Part shown: one piece after another, positions 17,949 through 26,778 of the stretch
How positions within the stretch are numbered: position 1 is the stretch's first letter
How the letters are laid out: every line of letters begins with the position of its first letter
Origin: Saprospiraceae bacterium
Lineage (GTDB): Bacteria; Bacteroidota; Bacteroidia; Chitinophagales; Saprospiraceae
DNA: 39,010 nucleotides
Direction of reading: 5' to 3'
NCBI GenBank assembly: GCA_020630495.1
Contig: JAHDBH010000026.1
Coordinates: forward strand, 1-39,010
Translations under genes and position numbers: made by a program
Notes under the pieces: generated by a model
Told to the model about the DNA's origin: nothing
The model's input: only the letters and a program-made list of their open reading frames with translations
Databases searched by the model: none

Positions 17949-18661
17949 CGGTTCTTTACTATTTCATAAATGTATCGCGGAAACATATGTCGCCACAGTG
18001 GCCAGTCATGTGTAGAATCTGGAACCACGTCGAGCCAGTGTCGCACACCTTTATTATGTAAGAGGTCTGACATCCCGAAGTTCGCTTCCTTACAGATATC
18101 CCAGTCTGAGGTGCCGAGTATGATACCCATCTTCCATAGGTCAGGATGCTGCATATCTGGGAGATAATCTACGGGATTATTAAAGTAGACATTGTCATCA
18201 TAGTATCCATCCAGAAAAGACTTGATATCATAGGATCCACTCATACTGATCAGGTAATTCACCTTGTGCGGTAGCTTAAATGCCAGATTAGACGCTGTGT
18301 ATCCACCGAAGCTGCATCCCGCCAGACAGATCTTGCCATCAGGAGATCTGCTCGCCACAAGATCGAGCACCTCTTTCTCTATAAACTGATCAAAAGCCAT
18401 GTGATTTTTCACCCTTCGCTCAGGATGAATATTCTTATTGTACCAGCTATGCTTATTCACTCCATCTGGACAGTAGACGGTGATGGCTCCAGCATTGATA
18501 AAATCGCGTACGCTGTCTATGAGATAAAAGTCTTTGGCTTCGTAGTAGCTTCCTAGGGTTGTAGGAAACACGACTACAGGTAATCCACCGTGTCCGTGCT
18601 GTGTCATCTCGATATCCATCGAGAGATTTGGACTGTACCATTTATAGTATTCTTCTTTCAC
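17945..18661 (-). CDS. Alpha/beta-hydrolase, putative esterase (first gene of operon)
   Basis: A 238-residue protein of the esterase-D/PF00756-like alpha/beta-hydrolase group. The nucleophile elbow is AGCSFGGY (Ser117). A candidate acid is Asp186 or Asp188 in GTSDWD, and His218 in STHDWPLWR completes the triad. There is no signal peptide, so it should be cytoplasmic. It starts with GTG at 18661 and ends in an ATGA overlap with the ATP-grasp gene. In this operon it may trim an ester or peptide-like product, protect against a toxic intermediate, or act as an acyltransferase, all of which are inference. About 170 bases separate it from the M32 gene upstream; a weak TAACTTTT box at 18719-18726 is the only promoter candidate seen. 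Confidence 0.85.
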   Translation of the reverse strand: MKEEYYKWYSPNLSMDIEMTQHGHGGLPVVVFPTTLGSYYEAKDFYLIDSVRDFINAGAITVYCPDGVNKHSWYNKNIHPERRVKNHMAFDQFIEKEVLDLVASRSPDGKICLAGCSFGGYTASNLAFKLPHKVNYLISMSGSYDIKSFLDGYYDDNVYFNNPVDYLPDMQHPDLWKMGIILGTSDWDICKEANFGMSDLLHNKGVRHWLDVVPDSTHDWPLWRHMFPRYIYEIVKNR

Positions 18662-18832
18662 TTATTCTTTTTGAGATCTTAACAGAAAAGTGAAAGCTAC
18701 GACCTAGCGGTCAATCATAAAAGTTATCATCAGGATATTTTCTATTTTGTTGCTCAGCGCAATGAGCTGGTCCAGGGAAAATCATCTAGCTGACTCCCCC
18801 CTTATGCGGTGCCATCAAGCATGCGCACCCTA

Positions 18833-20323
18833 CTACAATGCTATACCATAGATATCGCTCCATTTCTGACGAGCATAGGAGATAAAGTGCGCTGGGTCTA
18901 GAGTCTTGCCAGTGATACGCTCACAGAGTTCCTCAGCGTCATAGAGCTGCCCATGGACATGGATATGGCTGCGTAACCACGTCAGCAGCTGGCTGGTGTC
19001 TCCTGAGCGCAGCTGAGCAGGTAGATCGTCTAGATCCTCCTGGGCCTGGTCATAGAACTGTGCCGCATAGAGACTCCCGAGCGTATAAGTAGGGAAATAG
19101 CCTATGCTGCCATGGGACCAGTGGATGTCTTGCAGGATCCCCTCGGTATCATGATCTATAGTGATGCCCAGAGCATCCCTGTAATCAGCCCGCCAGCGAT
19201 CATTGACCTCGTCTACTGATAGATCACCACTGATCAGATCTCGCTCTATCTCATAGCGGATCATCACATGGTAGTGATAGTGAAGCTCGTCCGCTTCTGT
19301 ACGGATCTTTCCAGGAGATATACGATTGATGGCCCTGTAGTAATCTTCTAGACTCACGCTCTGTAGATGTGGAAATGTCCGCTGCATCTCGTGGTACTGG
19401 GATGTCCAGAAGTCGAGATTGCGTCCCACGTGATTTTCCCAGAGCCGACTCTGCGACTCATGGATACCCAGGGATATGGCGCTACCGCAGGGCAGACCAT
19501 ACTGATCTGCTGGTAAGCCTTGCTCATACAGAGCATGGCCTCCCTCGTGGATAGTGCTCCACAGCATGTAGCTGAAATCACTCTCGTCCACTCGGGTCGT
19601 TACTCGCTGATCACCAGGCCCAAAACTTATGGAAAATGGATGCGCCGCCAGATCTTGCCTCCCCGCATCAAAGTCATATCCCATGGCTCGCAAGATCTTC
19701 TCGCCGTAGTCCATTTGCACGGAAGTGCTGTACTTCCCTGCCAGGCAATCATGCGATACTTGCTCAGCACCACGGATCTGATGTATGATGTCATGCAGCT
19801 CTGGCTTCAGCCCACCAAAGACCTCCTCTAGACGCTTCACCGTCAGGTCTTTCTCATAGATGTCTAGCAGAGCATCATAGGGATGATCGCTATATCCGAT
19901 GATCTCGCTCTCCTCGCGAGACAGCTCCACGATCTTCTCGAGATGAGGCTTAAAGACATGAAAATCTTGCTGCTCACGCCCCTCTAGCCACGCGTGAAAA
20001 CTCGCGCTCACAATGGCTGATTTCTTCTCTACAAATTCTCTCGAGAATCGGGTGGCGATATTGTAATTGCGCAGACTCAGAGCAATGTTCCGGCGCTCTA
20101 CCTCGCTGAGAGAATCATCTTCAGCGAGACTGCGGAGGAGATCTCCGTAGCTATCGCTTGTGCTCATATCATGAGCTACACCGCTGAGAGTAGCAATCTG
20201 CCGGGAGCGACTTGCCGCGCCTTTTACCGGAAGGTACACCTCCTTGTCCCAACTCAGGACGGCGATGCTGTGATGTATGTCAGCGATCTGCTGTGTCTGT
20301 GTGAGATACTCAGAGTAGGACAT
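18833..20323 (-). CDS. Carboxypeptidase Taq, M32 family metallopeptidase
   Basis: A 496-residue zinc carboxypeptidase that removes C-terminal residues from peptides in the cytoplasm. Numbered from the ATG at 20323, it carries the whole M32 motif series: HPF (228), DQRVTTR (238-244), the zinc site HEGGH (259-263), HESQSRLWEN (288-), IRTEADELHY (340-) and GILQDIHWSHG. An in-frame start 11 codons upstream would overlap the DUF423 gene and is not preferred. From 20323 the gap to the upstream stop is seven bases. It is the last gene of the HMG-CoA lyase to M32 unit. Confidence 0.95.
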   Translation of the reverse strand: MSYSEYLTQTQQIADIHHSIAVLSWDKEVYLPVKGAASRSRQIATLSGVAHDMSTSDSYGDLLRSLAEDDSLSEVERRNIALSLRNYNIATRFSREFVEKKSAIVSASFHAWLEGREQQDFHVFKPHLEKIVELSREESEIIGYSDHPYDALLDIYEKDLTVKRLEEVFGGLKPELHDIIHQIRGAEQVSHDCLAGKYSTSVQMDYGEKILRAMGYDFDAGRQDLAAHPFSISFGPGDQRVTTRVDESDFSYMLWSTIHEGGHALYEQGLPADQYGLPCGSAISLGIHESQSRLWENHVGRNLDFWTSQYHEMQRTFPHLQSVSLEDYYRAINRISPGKIRTEADELHYHYHVMIRYEIERDLISGDLSVDEVNDRWRADYRDALGITIDHDTEGILQDIHWSHGSIGYFPTYTLGSLYAAQFYDQAQEDLDDLPAQLRSGDTSQLLTWLRSHIHVHGQLYDAEELCERITGKTLDPAHFISYARQKWSDIYGIAL

Positions 20324-20330
20324 AGGGTCG

Positions 20331-20717
20331 TTATTTTTTTCGGATCGCTTGCGCAAATGCTAACAGGGAAATAATCATGAGGGTACCGCCTATAGGAGTC
20401 AATGGCCCGAGTATAGAGATCACAGCTCGCGGCAGATCATCCCTAAATGCCAGTGCATACACCGTACCAGAAAAGAGTACAGATCCGATCACCATCAAGC
20501 GATAGGCCCATAGCACAGTTGCAGCTGTCAGATGCTGCACCACAGCAAAGAGGAAGAGTAGAAAACATGCGTAAAAATGATATTTGCTCGCCGTATCATA
20601 GGTGTCCAGATCCGTCATATGATCGCGCAGCGAGTGCGCACCAAAAGCTCCAAGGATGATAGCCAAAGCTGTGTATAGCGCGGCAAAAAGTAGATATGAT
20701 CTGGTCTGAGAATTCAC
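20331..20717 (-). CDS. DUF423 family small membrane protein
   Basis: A 128-residue membrane protein with four hydrophobic helices. It shows DUF423 (YgdD-like) hallmarks: the first helix followed by LGAFGAHSLRDHM, a Tyr/His-rich second segment (YHFYACFLLFLFAVVQH), a Ser-Gly-containing third helix and GPLTPIGGTLMIISL in the last. Its molecular function is not established. The start overlaps the ung stop by four bases, and its stop is seven bases before the M32 start, so it is a central member of the operon. Confidence 0.9.
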   Translation of the reverse strand: MNSQTRSYLLFAALYTALAIILGAFGAHSLRDHMTDLDTYDTASKYHFYACFLLFLFAVVQHLTAATVLWAYRLMVIGSVLFSGTVYALAFRDDLPRAVISILGPLTPIGGTLMIISLLAFAQAIRKK

Positions 20718-21391
20718 AGCAGTGGTAGTTGCCAGTCTATGGCTCGCTTGTGGTAACGCTGCAGGTAATCATTGGTTTGTGAGAAGTGATGATTGTGAAA
20801 AAATGCCTTACCAGCAAGTGGGCTAGGATGCGCCGAGCAGAGAATGAGATGCTTTTTCTCGTCGATGAGCGAGCGCTTAGCCTGAGCAAAATTGCCCCAC
20901 AGCAGATAGACGAGATGCTCTCGCTCCTGCGACAGTCGCTCGATGATGTGATCTGTAAATCGCGACCATCCCAGTCGCTTGTGGCTACTGGGTGCGCCCT
21001 GAGTAACCGTGAGTACGCTATTGAGCAAGAGCACGCCCTGATCCGCCCAGTGGCTCAAGTCTCCATGGCCAGGAGCATCCAGATCTAGATCGTGCTGCAG
21101 CTCCTGGTAGATACGACGCAGTGATGGTGGGATCTTCACACCGCGCGGCACGGAGAAACTCAGTCCCATAGCCTGTCCAGGGCGATGATAAGGATCTTGA
21201 CCTAGCAGTACCACAGAGACCTGGTCTGGAGGGCAGGCATTGAGTGCAGCGAAGATGTGCTCTGAGCGCGGATAGATGGTTTCCCCTTGCGATTGCCGCT
21301 CCTCAAGATCAGCGAGCAACTGCTGGTAATAGGGCTGTGCCATCTCGACACGCAGCCACTCCTGCCACTCGATAGATAAGGGGATGTTCAC
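20714..21391 (-). CDS. ung: Uracil-DNA glycosylase
   Basis: A 225-residue family 1 uracil-DNA glycosylase that removes uracil from DNA to start base-excision repair. The catalytic water-activating motif is GQDPYH (64-69) and the DNA-intercalation loop is HPSPLAG (188-194). The NACPPDQVSVVLL strand and the C-terminal NDYLQRY...IDW are also typical. The full family length is present from the GTG at 21391, and Trp9 and Tyr21 fit the usual N-terminus. TATATTTG ends six bases upstream of the GTG, suggesting a promoter with an extremely short leader. It overlaps DUF423 by four bases and lies 15 bases after the dehydrogenase gene. Confidence 0.96.
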   Translation of the reverse strand: MNIPLSIEWQEWLRVEMAQPYYQQLLADLEERQSQGETIYPRSEHIFAALNACPPDQVSVVLLGQDPYHRPGQAMGLSFSVPRGVKIPPSLRRIYQELQHDLDLDAPGHGDLSHWADQGVLLLNSVLTVTQGAPSSHKRLGWSRFTDHIIERLSQEREHLVYLLWGNFAQAKRSLIDEKKHLILCSAHPSPLAGKAFFHNHHFSQTNDYLQRYHKRAIDWQLPLL

Positions 21392-21397
21392 ACGGGC

Positions 21398-21405
21398 AAA
21401 TATAG
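21398..21405 (-). promoter_or_regulatory. -7 box TATATTTG before ung
   Basis: An exact TAnnTTTG match in the 15-base gap between the FAD/Fe-S dehydrogenase stop and the ung GTG. The predicted transcription start is at about 21390-21394, essentially at the start codon, which would make a leaderless transcript for ung-DUF423-M32. No TTG is seen at -33. Confidence 0.45.
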
Positions 21406-21406
21406 C

Positions 21407-24373
21407 CTAGCGTCTCGGCTGATCAGCGAGTGCGGCATACAGTATCTCCACGGGATGCCTGGCCTCCATCTGCTCGCAGTGATGGATCTGCTCTCTGCAG
21501 CTCGTCCCAGTAGCGCACACGATCGTCTCGCTCTTCCGCGCACGGATGGCAGGCATGAGTTGTAACTCAGCTATCTGCATAGACACCTCGTAGTGCTCTC
21601 GCTCATAGCCAAATGCTCCTGCCATACCACAGCATCCCGCCTGTATCAGCTCCACTTGGTGACCTGGAGGAATGCTCAGAATCCCAGCGGTGAGACTGAT
21701 GTCGCTCAGGGCTTTCTGGTGACAGTGCCCATGCAGTATGATGCTCCTGGGAGTGCTATCCCACACCGTCATAGATATCTTTCCGCTACTCATCTCCCTG
21801 TGCAGGAACTCATCTATAGTGAGGCAGTAGGGACTTATCCTGTGGGCGCTTTCGCGCAAATGCTCGGACACTACACGGGGATACTCATCTCTAAAACTCA
21901 GGATTGCACTAGGCTCTATACCTACCAGAGGAATGTCTTCACTCAGCTGATTCTTGAAGGTGCTTACATTACGATCCGCGCAGTCCCGTGCGTGGTCAAG
22001 CATACCTCGAGATATAGCTGCACGTCCACTCTCTGTATGATCTGCTATCATCACGTGATAGCCCAGCGCTCTCAAGAGCTGTATGCAGGTGATGGCGATA
22101 TGACTTTCGTAGATGGTAGTGAACTCATCCAGGAAGAGATACACCTGTCCCTTCTCTTCATCTGGTCTCTGATAGTGCTTAGTGTACCATCTGCGAGCGG
22201 ATATCGCTGACAGCTTAGGAAGACGGCGTGACGGATGCACATGCGTGAGTCCGCGGACAAGTGGAGCTGCCAGTTTGGTCACTACTAGATTATATAAGGC
22301 TGGGATGGATCGTGCTGATGCAGAGAGCTGGTACTGGCGACTGATTAGGCGATCCTTCCATGAGAGGCCATGCTTCTGATGTCGCTGATAAAGTGCCTCG
22401 GCTTTCATCATGCCCACATCCACCTGGCTCGGACATTCGCTCTTGCAAGCCTTGCAGCCGAGACACAGATCGAGCGCTTCCATCACAGGGTCGTCCGAGA
22501 GATTCAGATGATCTTGGGTAAGATGCTCGCGTATGATATTGGCCCGTGCACGTGTGGTGTCTTTTTCTCTTCTTGTGGCATGATAGCTAGGGCACATCAC
22601 GCCTCCGCTCTCGGGTGATTTTCGGCAGTCGGCGCTCCCATTGCAGTTTTCTGCTAGCCTATGTAGTCCGCCGATGGCCGAGTAGTCCATGAAAGCGTCA
22701 TACTCAGGCTCCTTGCGATCTATCTCGTATCGTAGATCGCTATCCTGCGGGAGCGGATCTAGGATCTTGTGAGGATTGAGCAAGGCGGAGTAGGGTTCTG
22801 CGCGCTGTGGATCCCATACTTTCTTGATTCGCCACAGCGCCGTCATGGTTTCTTGGCTGTACATCGTCACTAGGTGAGGTGCGCGCACGCGACCATCGCC
22901 ATGCTCACCGCTGAGGGAGCCGCGATACTTCTTGACCAGGGCTGCGCTGGCGGCGCTGATACTGAGAAAGTCTCGGACACCTGCAGAAGTCTTGAGATTG
23001 AGTACGGGTCGCAGATGTATCTCACCCGCTCCTGCATGCGCGTAGTAGACAGAGCGCTGGCCGTGCTCGCTCATCACACGACTGAAATCTTTGATGTACT
23101 CAGGTAGATCCCTTGTGGTCACGGCAGTATCTTCCACGCAGGCGACGGCTTTTTCATCTCCAGGAAGATTGGCCAGGATACCTAGTCCTGCTTTGCGCAG
23201 TTCCCACAGTCCGCTGGCAGCTGTGCCATGAGCCACTGGTAAGGCGTATGCTGCAGTGGAATCGCTTAGGGCGGCACACGCTGTAGCAATTTTAGCATCG
23301 AGCTCAGTGAGAGTGTGGGCTCGGATTTCTATCAGGAGTACACCCTCTGGATCATCTACTAGGATTTTTCTCTGTTCTTGCCATCTCGCCACATCACGTG
23401 TCAGATCCAGGATGATCTTGTCCATGAGCTCACAGGCATTTGGCTGCAAAGCCATCACAGACTCTACACCGAGCAGCGACTCATATACACTGTGAAAGTG
23501 TGCGGCTATGACGGCGGTCTCTGCTGGTGGTAAGGGGGACGCTTGAATGGTGCATCTGCTGATGAGACAGAGGGTGCCCTCGGACCCTGCTATGATGCGT
23601 GGAAGATCGAGCACAGCATCAGATCTCCAGCGGTGCGCCAGGACGTCTAGGGCGTATCCGGTATTGCGTCTACTCACTTCTGCATCGGGATAGTCTCTCT
23701 GGATGGCGCTGTAGAGATCATCATCATTAAGGATGGCGATCATCTCGCGATAGATATGTCCCAGCTGAGTATCCTGAGCCGAGTATTCCTCAGCTCTGTT
23801 CCTGCTGCAAGCTGCTAGTGTCGCCGTCTCACCCGAGCTCAGTACGATCTCAAGTGAGGCAATATGATCCCGTGCTGCGCCGTATACGATGCTAGTACTT
23901 CCGCAGCTATTGTTTCCGATCATGCCGCCTATAGTGGCACGATTAGAGGTAGAGGTATTGGGTCCATAGAAGTGTCCCAGAGGTGCAAGGGCGCGATTGA
24001 GATCATCGCGGATCACGCCAGGCTGCACCGTCACCAGTGCTGGCTTGAGATCGCCAGGCTCGCGCTGATCAGGCAAGCTCACGATGGCATTCATATAGCG
24101 TGAACAGTCTATGACTACTCCTGCTCCTACACACTGTCCAGCGAGCGAGCTACCGCCTGCTCTGGGTATGACGGGGATACCATGTGAGGTACACCATCGC
24201 ATGATAGCGCACAGATCTGCCGTGTGTCGCGGATAGACTACGGCAATAGGAATCTGGCGATATACACTTGCATCAGTAGCGTATAGATGTCTGTGGAGAT
24301 GATCTCGATGTACCTCGCCTTGGAGAGCTCGCTTTAGTTCATTCCACTGGGCAGCGGTGGGCTCATGCATCAA
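21407..24373 (-). CDS. FAD-linked and Fe-S dehydrogenase (YdiJ/D-2-hydroxyacid type)
   Basis: A 988-residue two-part flavoenzyme. Residues about 30-260 form the FAD-binding PCMH fold with PRAGGSSLAGQCVG and the GNNSCGSTSIVYGAARDH loop. The FAD-oxidase C domain extends to about 540. The second half is an Fe-S protein: CNGSADC...GVMCPSYHATREK-like motif, CLGCKACKSECP cluster ligands, then CCG-type motifs HGHCHQKAL and AGCCGMAGAFGYE. This architecture is that of YdiJ-like D-2-hydroxyglutarate and D-lactate dehydrogenases, which pass electrons from a D-2-hydroxy acid to the quinone pool. The exact substrate cannot be read. It overlaps the HMG-CoA lyase gene by four bases. Confidence 0.9.
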   Translation of the reverse strand: MMHEPTAAQWNELKRALQGEVHRDHLHRHLYATDASVYRQIPIAVVYPRHTADLCAIMRWCTSHGIPVIPRAGGSSLAGQCVGAGVVIDCSRYMNAIVSLPDQREPGDLKPALVTVQPGVIRDDLNRALAPLGHFYGPNTSTSNRATIGGMIGNNSCGSTSIVYGAARDHIASLEIVLSSGETATLAACSRNRAEEYSAQDTQLGHIYREMIAILNDDDLYSAIQRDYPDAEVSRRNTGYALDVLAHRWRSDAVLDLPRIIAGSEGTLCLISRCTIQASPLPPAETAVIAAHFHSVYESLLGVESVMALQPNACELMDKIILDLTRDVARWQEQRKILVDDPEGVLLIEIRAHTLTELDAKIATACAALSDSTAAYALPVAHGTAASGLWELRKAGLGILANLPGDEKAVACVEDTAVTTRDLPEYIKDFSRVMSEHGQRSVYYAHAGAGEIHLRPVLNLKTSAGVRDFLSISAASAALVKKYRGSLSGEHGDGRVRAPHLVTMYSQETMTALWRIKKVWDPQRAEPYSALLNPHKILDPLPQDSDLRYEIDRKEPEYDAFMDYSAIGGLHRLAENCNGSADCRKSPESGGVMCPSYHATRREKDTTRARANIIREHLTQDHLNLSDDPVMEALDLCLGCKACKSECPSQVDVGMMKAEALYQRHQKHGLSWKDRLISRQYQLSASARSIPALYNLVVTKLAAPLVRGLTHVHPSRRLPKLSAISARRWYTKHYQRPDEEKGQVYLFLDEFTTIYESHIAITCIQLLRALGYHVMIADHTESGRAAISRGMLDHARDCADRNVSTFKNQLSEDIPLVGIEPSAILSFRDEYPRVVSEHLRESAHRISPYCLTIDEFLHREMSSGKISMTVWDSTPRSIILHGHCHQKALSDISLTAGILSIPPGHQVELIQAGCCGMAGAFGYEREHYEVSMQIAELQLMPAIRARKSETIVCATGTSCREQIHHCEQMEARHPVEILYAALADQPRR

Positions 24374-25242
24374 TACAGAATTTCTAGTGCTATCCGCACA
24401 GCTCTGGCATAGGCGTCGAGGTCGAGTCCAGTCTCCAGACCATTGCTACTTGCGTACAGGATGAGATTTTCGCTTGGCATGTTTCCTACTAGGTCATTCT
24501 GCGCCATAGGGCATCCGCCAAATCCTCTGATGGTCCCGTCATAGCGGGTACAGCCATTCTTATAGGCGGTATCAATCTTTTCGTGCCATGTCTCTGCGGT
24601 GGTATGAAAGTGGGCGCCAATCTCTACGTCGGGATAGGTAGGCAGAAAATTGGAAAAAAGATACTCGATGCTCTCGGGCTTGGCCACGCCGATGGTATCC
24701 GACAACTGAAAATATCCGATATCTAGATCATAGAGTACATCTACCCACTCTTGTACGACTTCCACGCCCCAGTAATCGCCGTATGGATTGCCAAATCCCA
24801 TGGAGATGTAGATCACGAGCTTTTTGCCGCTGGCAACACAGCTATCCTGTACAGTTTTTACACGATCGAGCGATTCTGCGATAGTGGCATTGGTATTCCT
24901 GAGTTGAAACGTTTCGCTGATCGAAAAGGGGTATCCGAGATATTCGATCTGATCATACTCGCAGGCATCGCGAGCTCCACGCTCATTTGCCACGATTGCC
25001 AGTAGCGACGTGGATGACTGCGACAGATCCAGCGCATCTACCACGAGTCTAGTATCACGCATCTGAGGAATGGCTTTGGGACTGACAAAGCTTCCAAAGT
25101 CGAGACTATCAAATCCCACGGCCAATAGCTGCTGTAAATAGCGGATCTTATCCTGAGTAGCGATGAAGTCATGTAGCCCCTGCATGGCGTCACGCGGGCA
25201 TTCGATGATCTTGAGATGAGATGGCTGTGAATCTACTGTCAT
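24370..25242 (-). CDS. Hydroxymethylglutaryl-CoA lyase
   Basis: A 290-residue HMGL-like TIM-barrel enzyme that cleaves HMG-CoA to acetoacetate and acetyl-CoA in leucine breakdown. It opens KIIECPRDAMQGL with the conserved Arg-Asp pair, then FGSFVSPKAIPQM. The metal ligands are in GAHFHTT. The signature loop GFGGCPMAQNDLVGN carries the catalytic Cys. I chose the ATG at 25242 rather than the upstream in-frame start at 25350. The extra 36 residues look non-homologous, and a -7-like box TACCTTTA lies at 25276-25283, between the two. Its end overlaps the dehydrogenase start (ATGA). Confidence 0.93.
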   Translation of the reverse strand: MTVDSQPSHLKIIECPRDAMQGLHDFIATQDKIRYLQQLLAVGFDSLDFGSFVSPKAIPQMRDTRLVVDALDLSQSSTSLLAIVANERGARDACEYDQIEYLGYPFSISETFQLRNTNATIAESLDRVKTVQDSCVASGKKLVIYISMGFGNPYGDYWGVEVVQEWVDVLYDLDIGYFQLSDTIGVAKPESIEYLFSNFLPTYPDVEIGAHFHTTAETWHEKIDTAYKNGCTRYDGTIRGFGGCPMAQNDLVGNMPSENLILYASSNGLETGLDLDAYARAVRIALEILY

Positions 25243-25275
25243 GATTGATAGGATGTGCTGCTCTGCAGCACGATG

Positions 25276-25283
25276 ATAAAGGT
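25276..25283 (-). promoter_or_regulatory. -7-like box TACCTTTA before the HMG-CoA lyase
   Basis: TAnnTTTA on the minus strand, one base off the consensus. It would place the transcript start at about 25270 and give a leader of about 27 bases to the ATG at 25242. It is the only candidate promoter seen for the five-gene unit ending with M32. Confidence 0.35.
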
Positions 25284-25546
25284 AGCGACTATGAGAGATA
25301 GCGACTACATCACTGATGTCAAGATGCGGAACAGCGGCTGTATAGGTCACTGCTATTACCTGATGAGCAAGCCATCTTCTGGCAGAGCTCAGTGAGCTAG
25401 CATATCCTTGGCATTATCTTCTGCGATGTCATGCTTATCTTTAGATTCATCGCACTGCAAATCCAATTTTATGAAATGGGTGCTCATCCATCGAACCCAG
25501 AACATCTATCTGTACTTCTTATCTTTAGTAAACCAAGCCAATTATC
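25284..25546. other. Divergent intergenic region with a duplicated box
   Basis: The region between the minus-strand HMG-CoA lyase and the plus-strand lipoprotein holds no supported gene. The ten-base string TTATCTTTAG occurs twice, at about 25435-25444 and 25519-25528. Both contain a TAnnTTTA -7-like box pointing to the lipoprotein gene at 25547. The second lies about 20 bases before its ATG and is the likelier promoter. Confidence 0.45.
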
Positions 25547-26140
25547 ATGAAGACTCACGCGATTTTCTCTCTTTTATTCGTATTATTATTTACGCTCGCT
25601 TGTGGTGCTGATGACAGTACTACCGCGGATGATAGCAAGGAAGCTGCGACTAGCACCTCCACGGCAACAGCGGATGACCGAAAGGTTGCTGCTAAGTCTT
25701 CTAGCGAGGCGTCGAGTTCTACTTCCGTAATTGCTGGTGTAAGTGCCTGCGATTTACTTTCTCCTCAGACACTGGCCAAGGTCTTTGAGCCCAATAGTGG
25801 ATTTACCCGAGACGAGAAGAATGATGAAACTGGTAAGAGAGTCTCATGCAAAGTAGGCGTGACCAATGGCACAGCACAGATCATGTGGGCGATTAATCGC
25901 CGCGAAGGTGGCTGGGCAAGCAATGTAGACCGCTTTGAGGCTGTCAATGCATTCTCTCCTGTAGAAGTAGAAGGTGCAGACGGCGCTTACTATCACGGCA
26001 TACAGAAAAAGCTAGAGGCTTGGAAGGGTGATTACAATCTTACACTACAGGCGCCAATTGACTACGCTAATCCAGCACCGGATGATGAGATAAGAAATGC
26101 TGGAATCATGGTGGCGGAGGAGATCTTGCGAAAGTTGTAG
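25547..26140 (+). CDS. Predicted lipoprotein with a Ser/Thr-rich tether
   Basis: A 197-residue protein. The signal peptide ends in FTLACG, with the lipidated cysteine at residue 19. Residues 20-63 are a low-complexity Asp/Ser/Thr/Ala tether. The folded domain from about residue 65 begins ACDLLSPQTLAKVF and contains a second Cys (RVSCKVG) that could pair with the first. The opening resembles the start of DUF3558-type domains, but only superficially. No function is assignable. It is monocistronic by spacing, with a -7-like box about 20 bases upstream. Confidence 0.75.
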   Translation: MKTHAIFSLLFVLLFTLACGADDSTTADDSKEAATSTSTATADDRKVAAKSSSEASSSTSVIAGVSACDLLSPQTLAKVFEPNSGFTRDEKNDETGKRVSCKVGVTNGTAQIMWAINRREGGWASNVDRFEAVNAFSPVEVEGADGAYYHGIQKKLEAWKGDYNLTLQAPIDYANPAPDDEIRNAGIMVAEEILRKL

Positions 26141-26204
26141 GGTAGGGGCTCAAAAAAGAGGTAAAAGTCTGTGCTAGTAGTGCGGTTGCTTATAGCTATA
26201 CAGC

Positions 26205-26220
26205 ATTTGTGCGAAAGCAC
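26205..26220 (+). repeat. GAAA-loop mini-hairpin, intergenic copy
   Basis: ATTT followed by GTGC-GAAA-GCAC, a perfect 4-bp stem with a GAAA tetraloop. It lies between the lipoprotein at 25547-26140 and the heme c lipoprotein. It is one of the strict copies of the dispersed element described in the findings. Confidence 0.8.
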
Positions 26221-26390
26221 TCTCTCGCTCCACGTATCTCTTAACACCACTTTAATCTACGATGCAAAGTCATCTAAAGTCGCCACAGACAGGCATCCTC
26301 AGCGCTCAGAGGCAGCATACTGGCCATAGAAAGAGTCTATATAGTGTGCGAGACTTGCAACATATTGCTGTGAGGCGTCATCTTTACAGT

Positions 26391-26771
26391 ATGAAGTCGA
26401 TTATCGATACCATTGGCAAATTGCTCAGTATAGGGCTTGTGGCTTGCCTGATCACGGCGTGCTACTATGATGTAGAAGAGGAGCTCTATCCAGACACGGG
26501 ATGTGATAGCGAAGACATCAGCTACAGCGAGGATGTGCTACCGCTGCTCCAGACGCACTGCCTGGTATGCCACTCGCAGATGGCAAACTTTGGCAATATC
26601 AATCTGGAGGGATACGATCAAGTGCTCGTACATGTGGGCACGGGCGGACTGCTCGGATCTATAAGAGGCGATGATGGCTGGTCTGTCATGCCACAGGGAA
26701 GGCCTCGGATGCTAGATTGCAATATTGAGAAAATCGCAAGCTGGATCGAGGACGGCGCACCTAATAATTAA
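26391..26771 (+). CDS. Heme c lipoprotein (small cytochrome c)
   Basis: 126 residues from the ATG at 26391. The 43 extra in-frame codons upstream look like non-coding sequence and precede a proper signal peptide. The hydrophobic segment ends in LITAC, with the lipidated cysteine near residue 24. The heme-binding CLVCH is at 57-61 after SYSEDVLPLLQTH, the usual opening of short periplasmic cytochrome c domains. Met in VMPQGRPR is a candidate second axial ligand. It is expected to be a membrane-anchored periplasmic electron carrier. Its TAA is followed within eight bases by the next start, so it heads the gene set with the OB-fold, YceI and DUF5777 genes. Confidence 0.82.
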   Translation: MKSIIDTIGKLLSIGLVACLITACYYDVEEELYPDTGCDSEDISYSEDVLPLLQTHCLVCHSQMANFGNINLEGYDQVLVHVGTGGLLGSIRGDDGWSVMPQGRPRMLDCNIEKIASWIEDGAPNN

Positions 26772-26778
26772 TGACCGG

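Noticed and set aside
20347-20358. Possible extra mini-hairpin copy (minus strand ATTTGCGCAAGCG)
   Set aside because: It lacks the GAAA loop and has only a 3-bp stem, so it was not counted.
21593-22210. 205-codon plus-strand frame opposite the FAD/Fe-S dehydrogenase
   Set aside because: Antisense shadow; the opposite strand carries conserved Fe-S and CCG motifs.
25243-25350. 36-residue N-terminal extension of the HMG-CoA lyase
   Set aside because: It does not resemble the family, and a -7-like box lies inside it; ATG 25242 fits the usual length.
26262-26390. Longer start of the heme c lipoprotein
   Set aside because: It would place 43 residues before a proper lipoprotein signal peptide.
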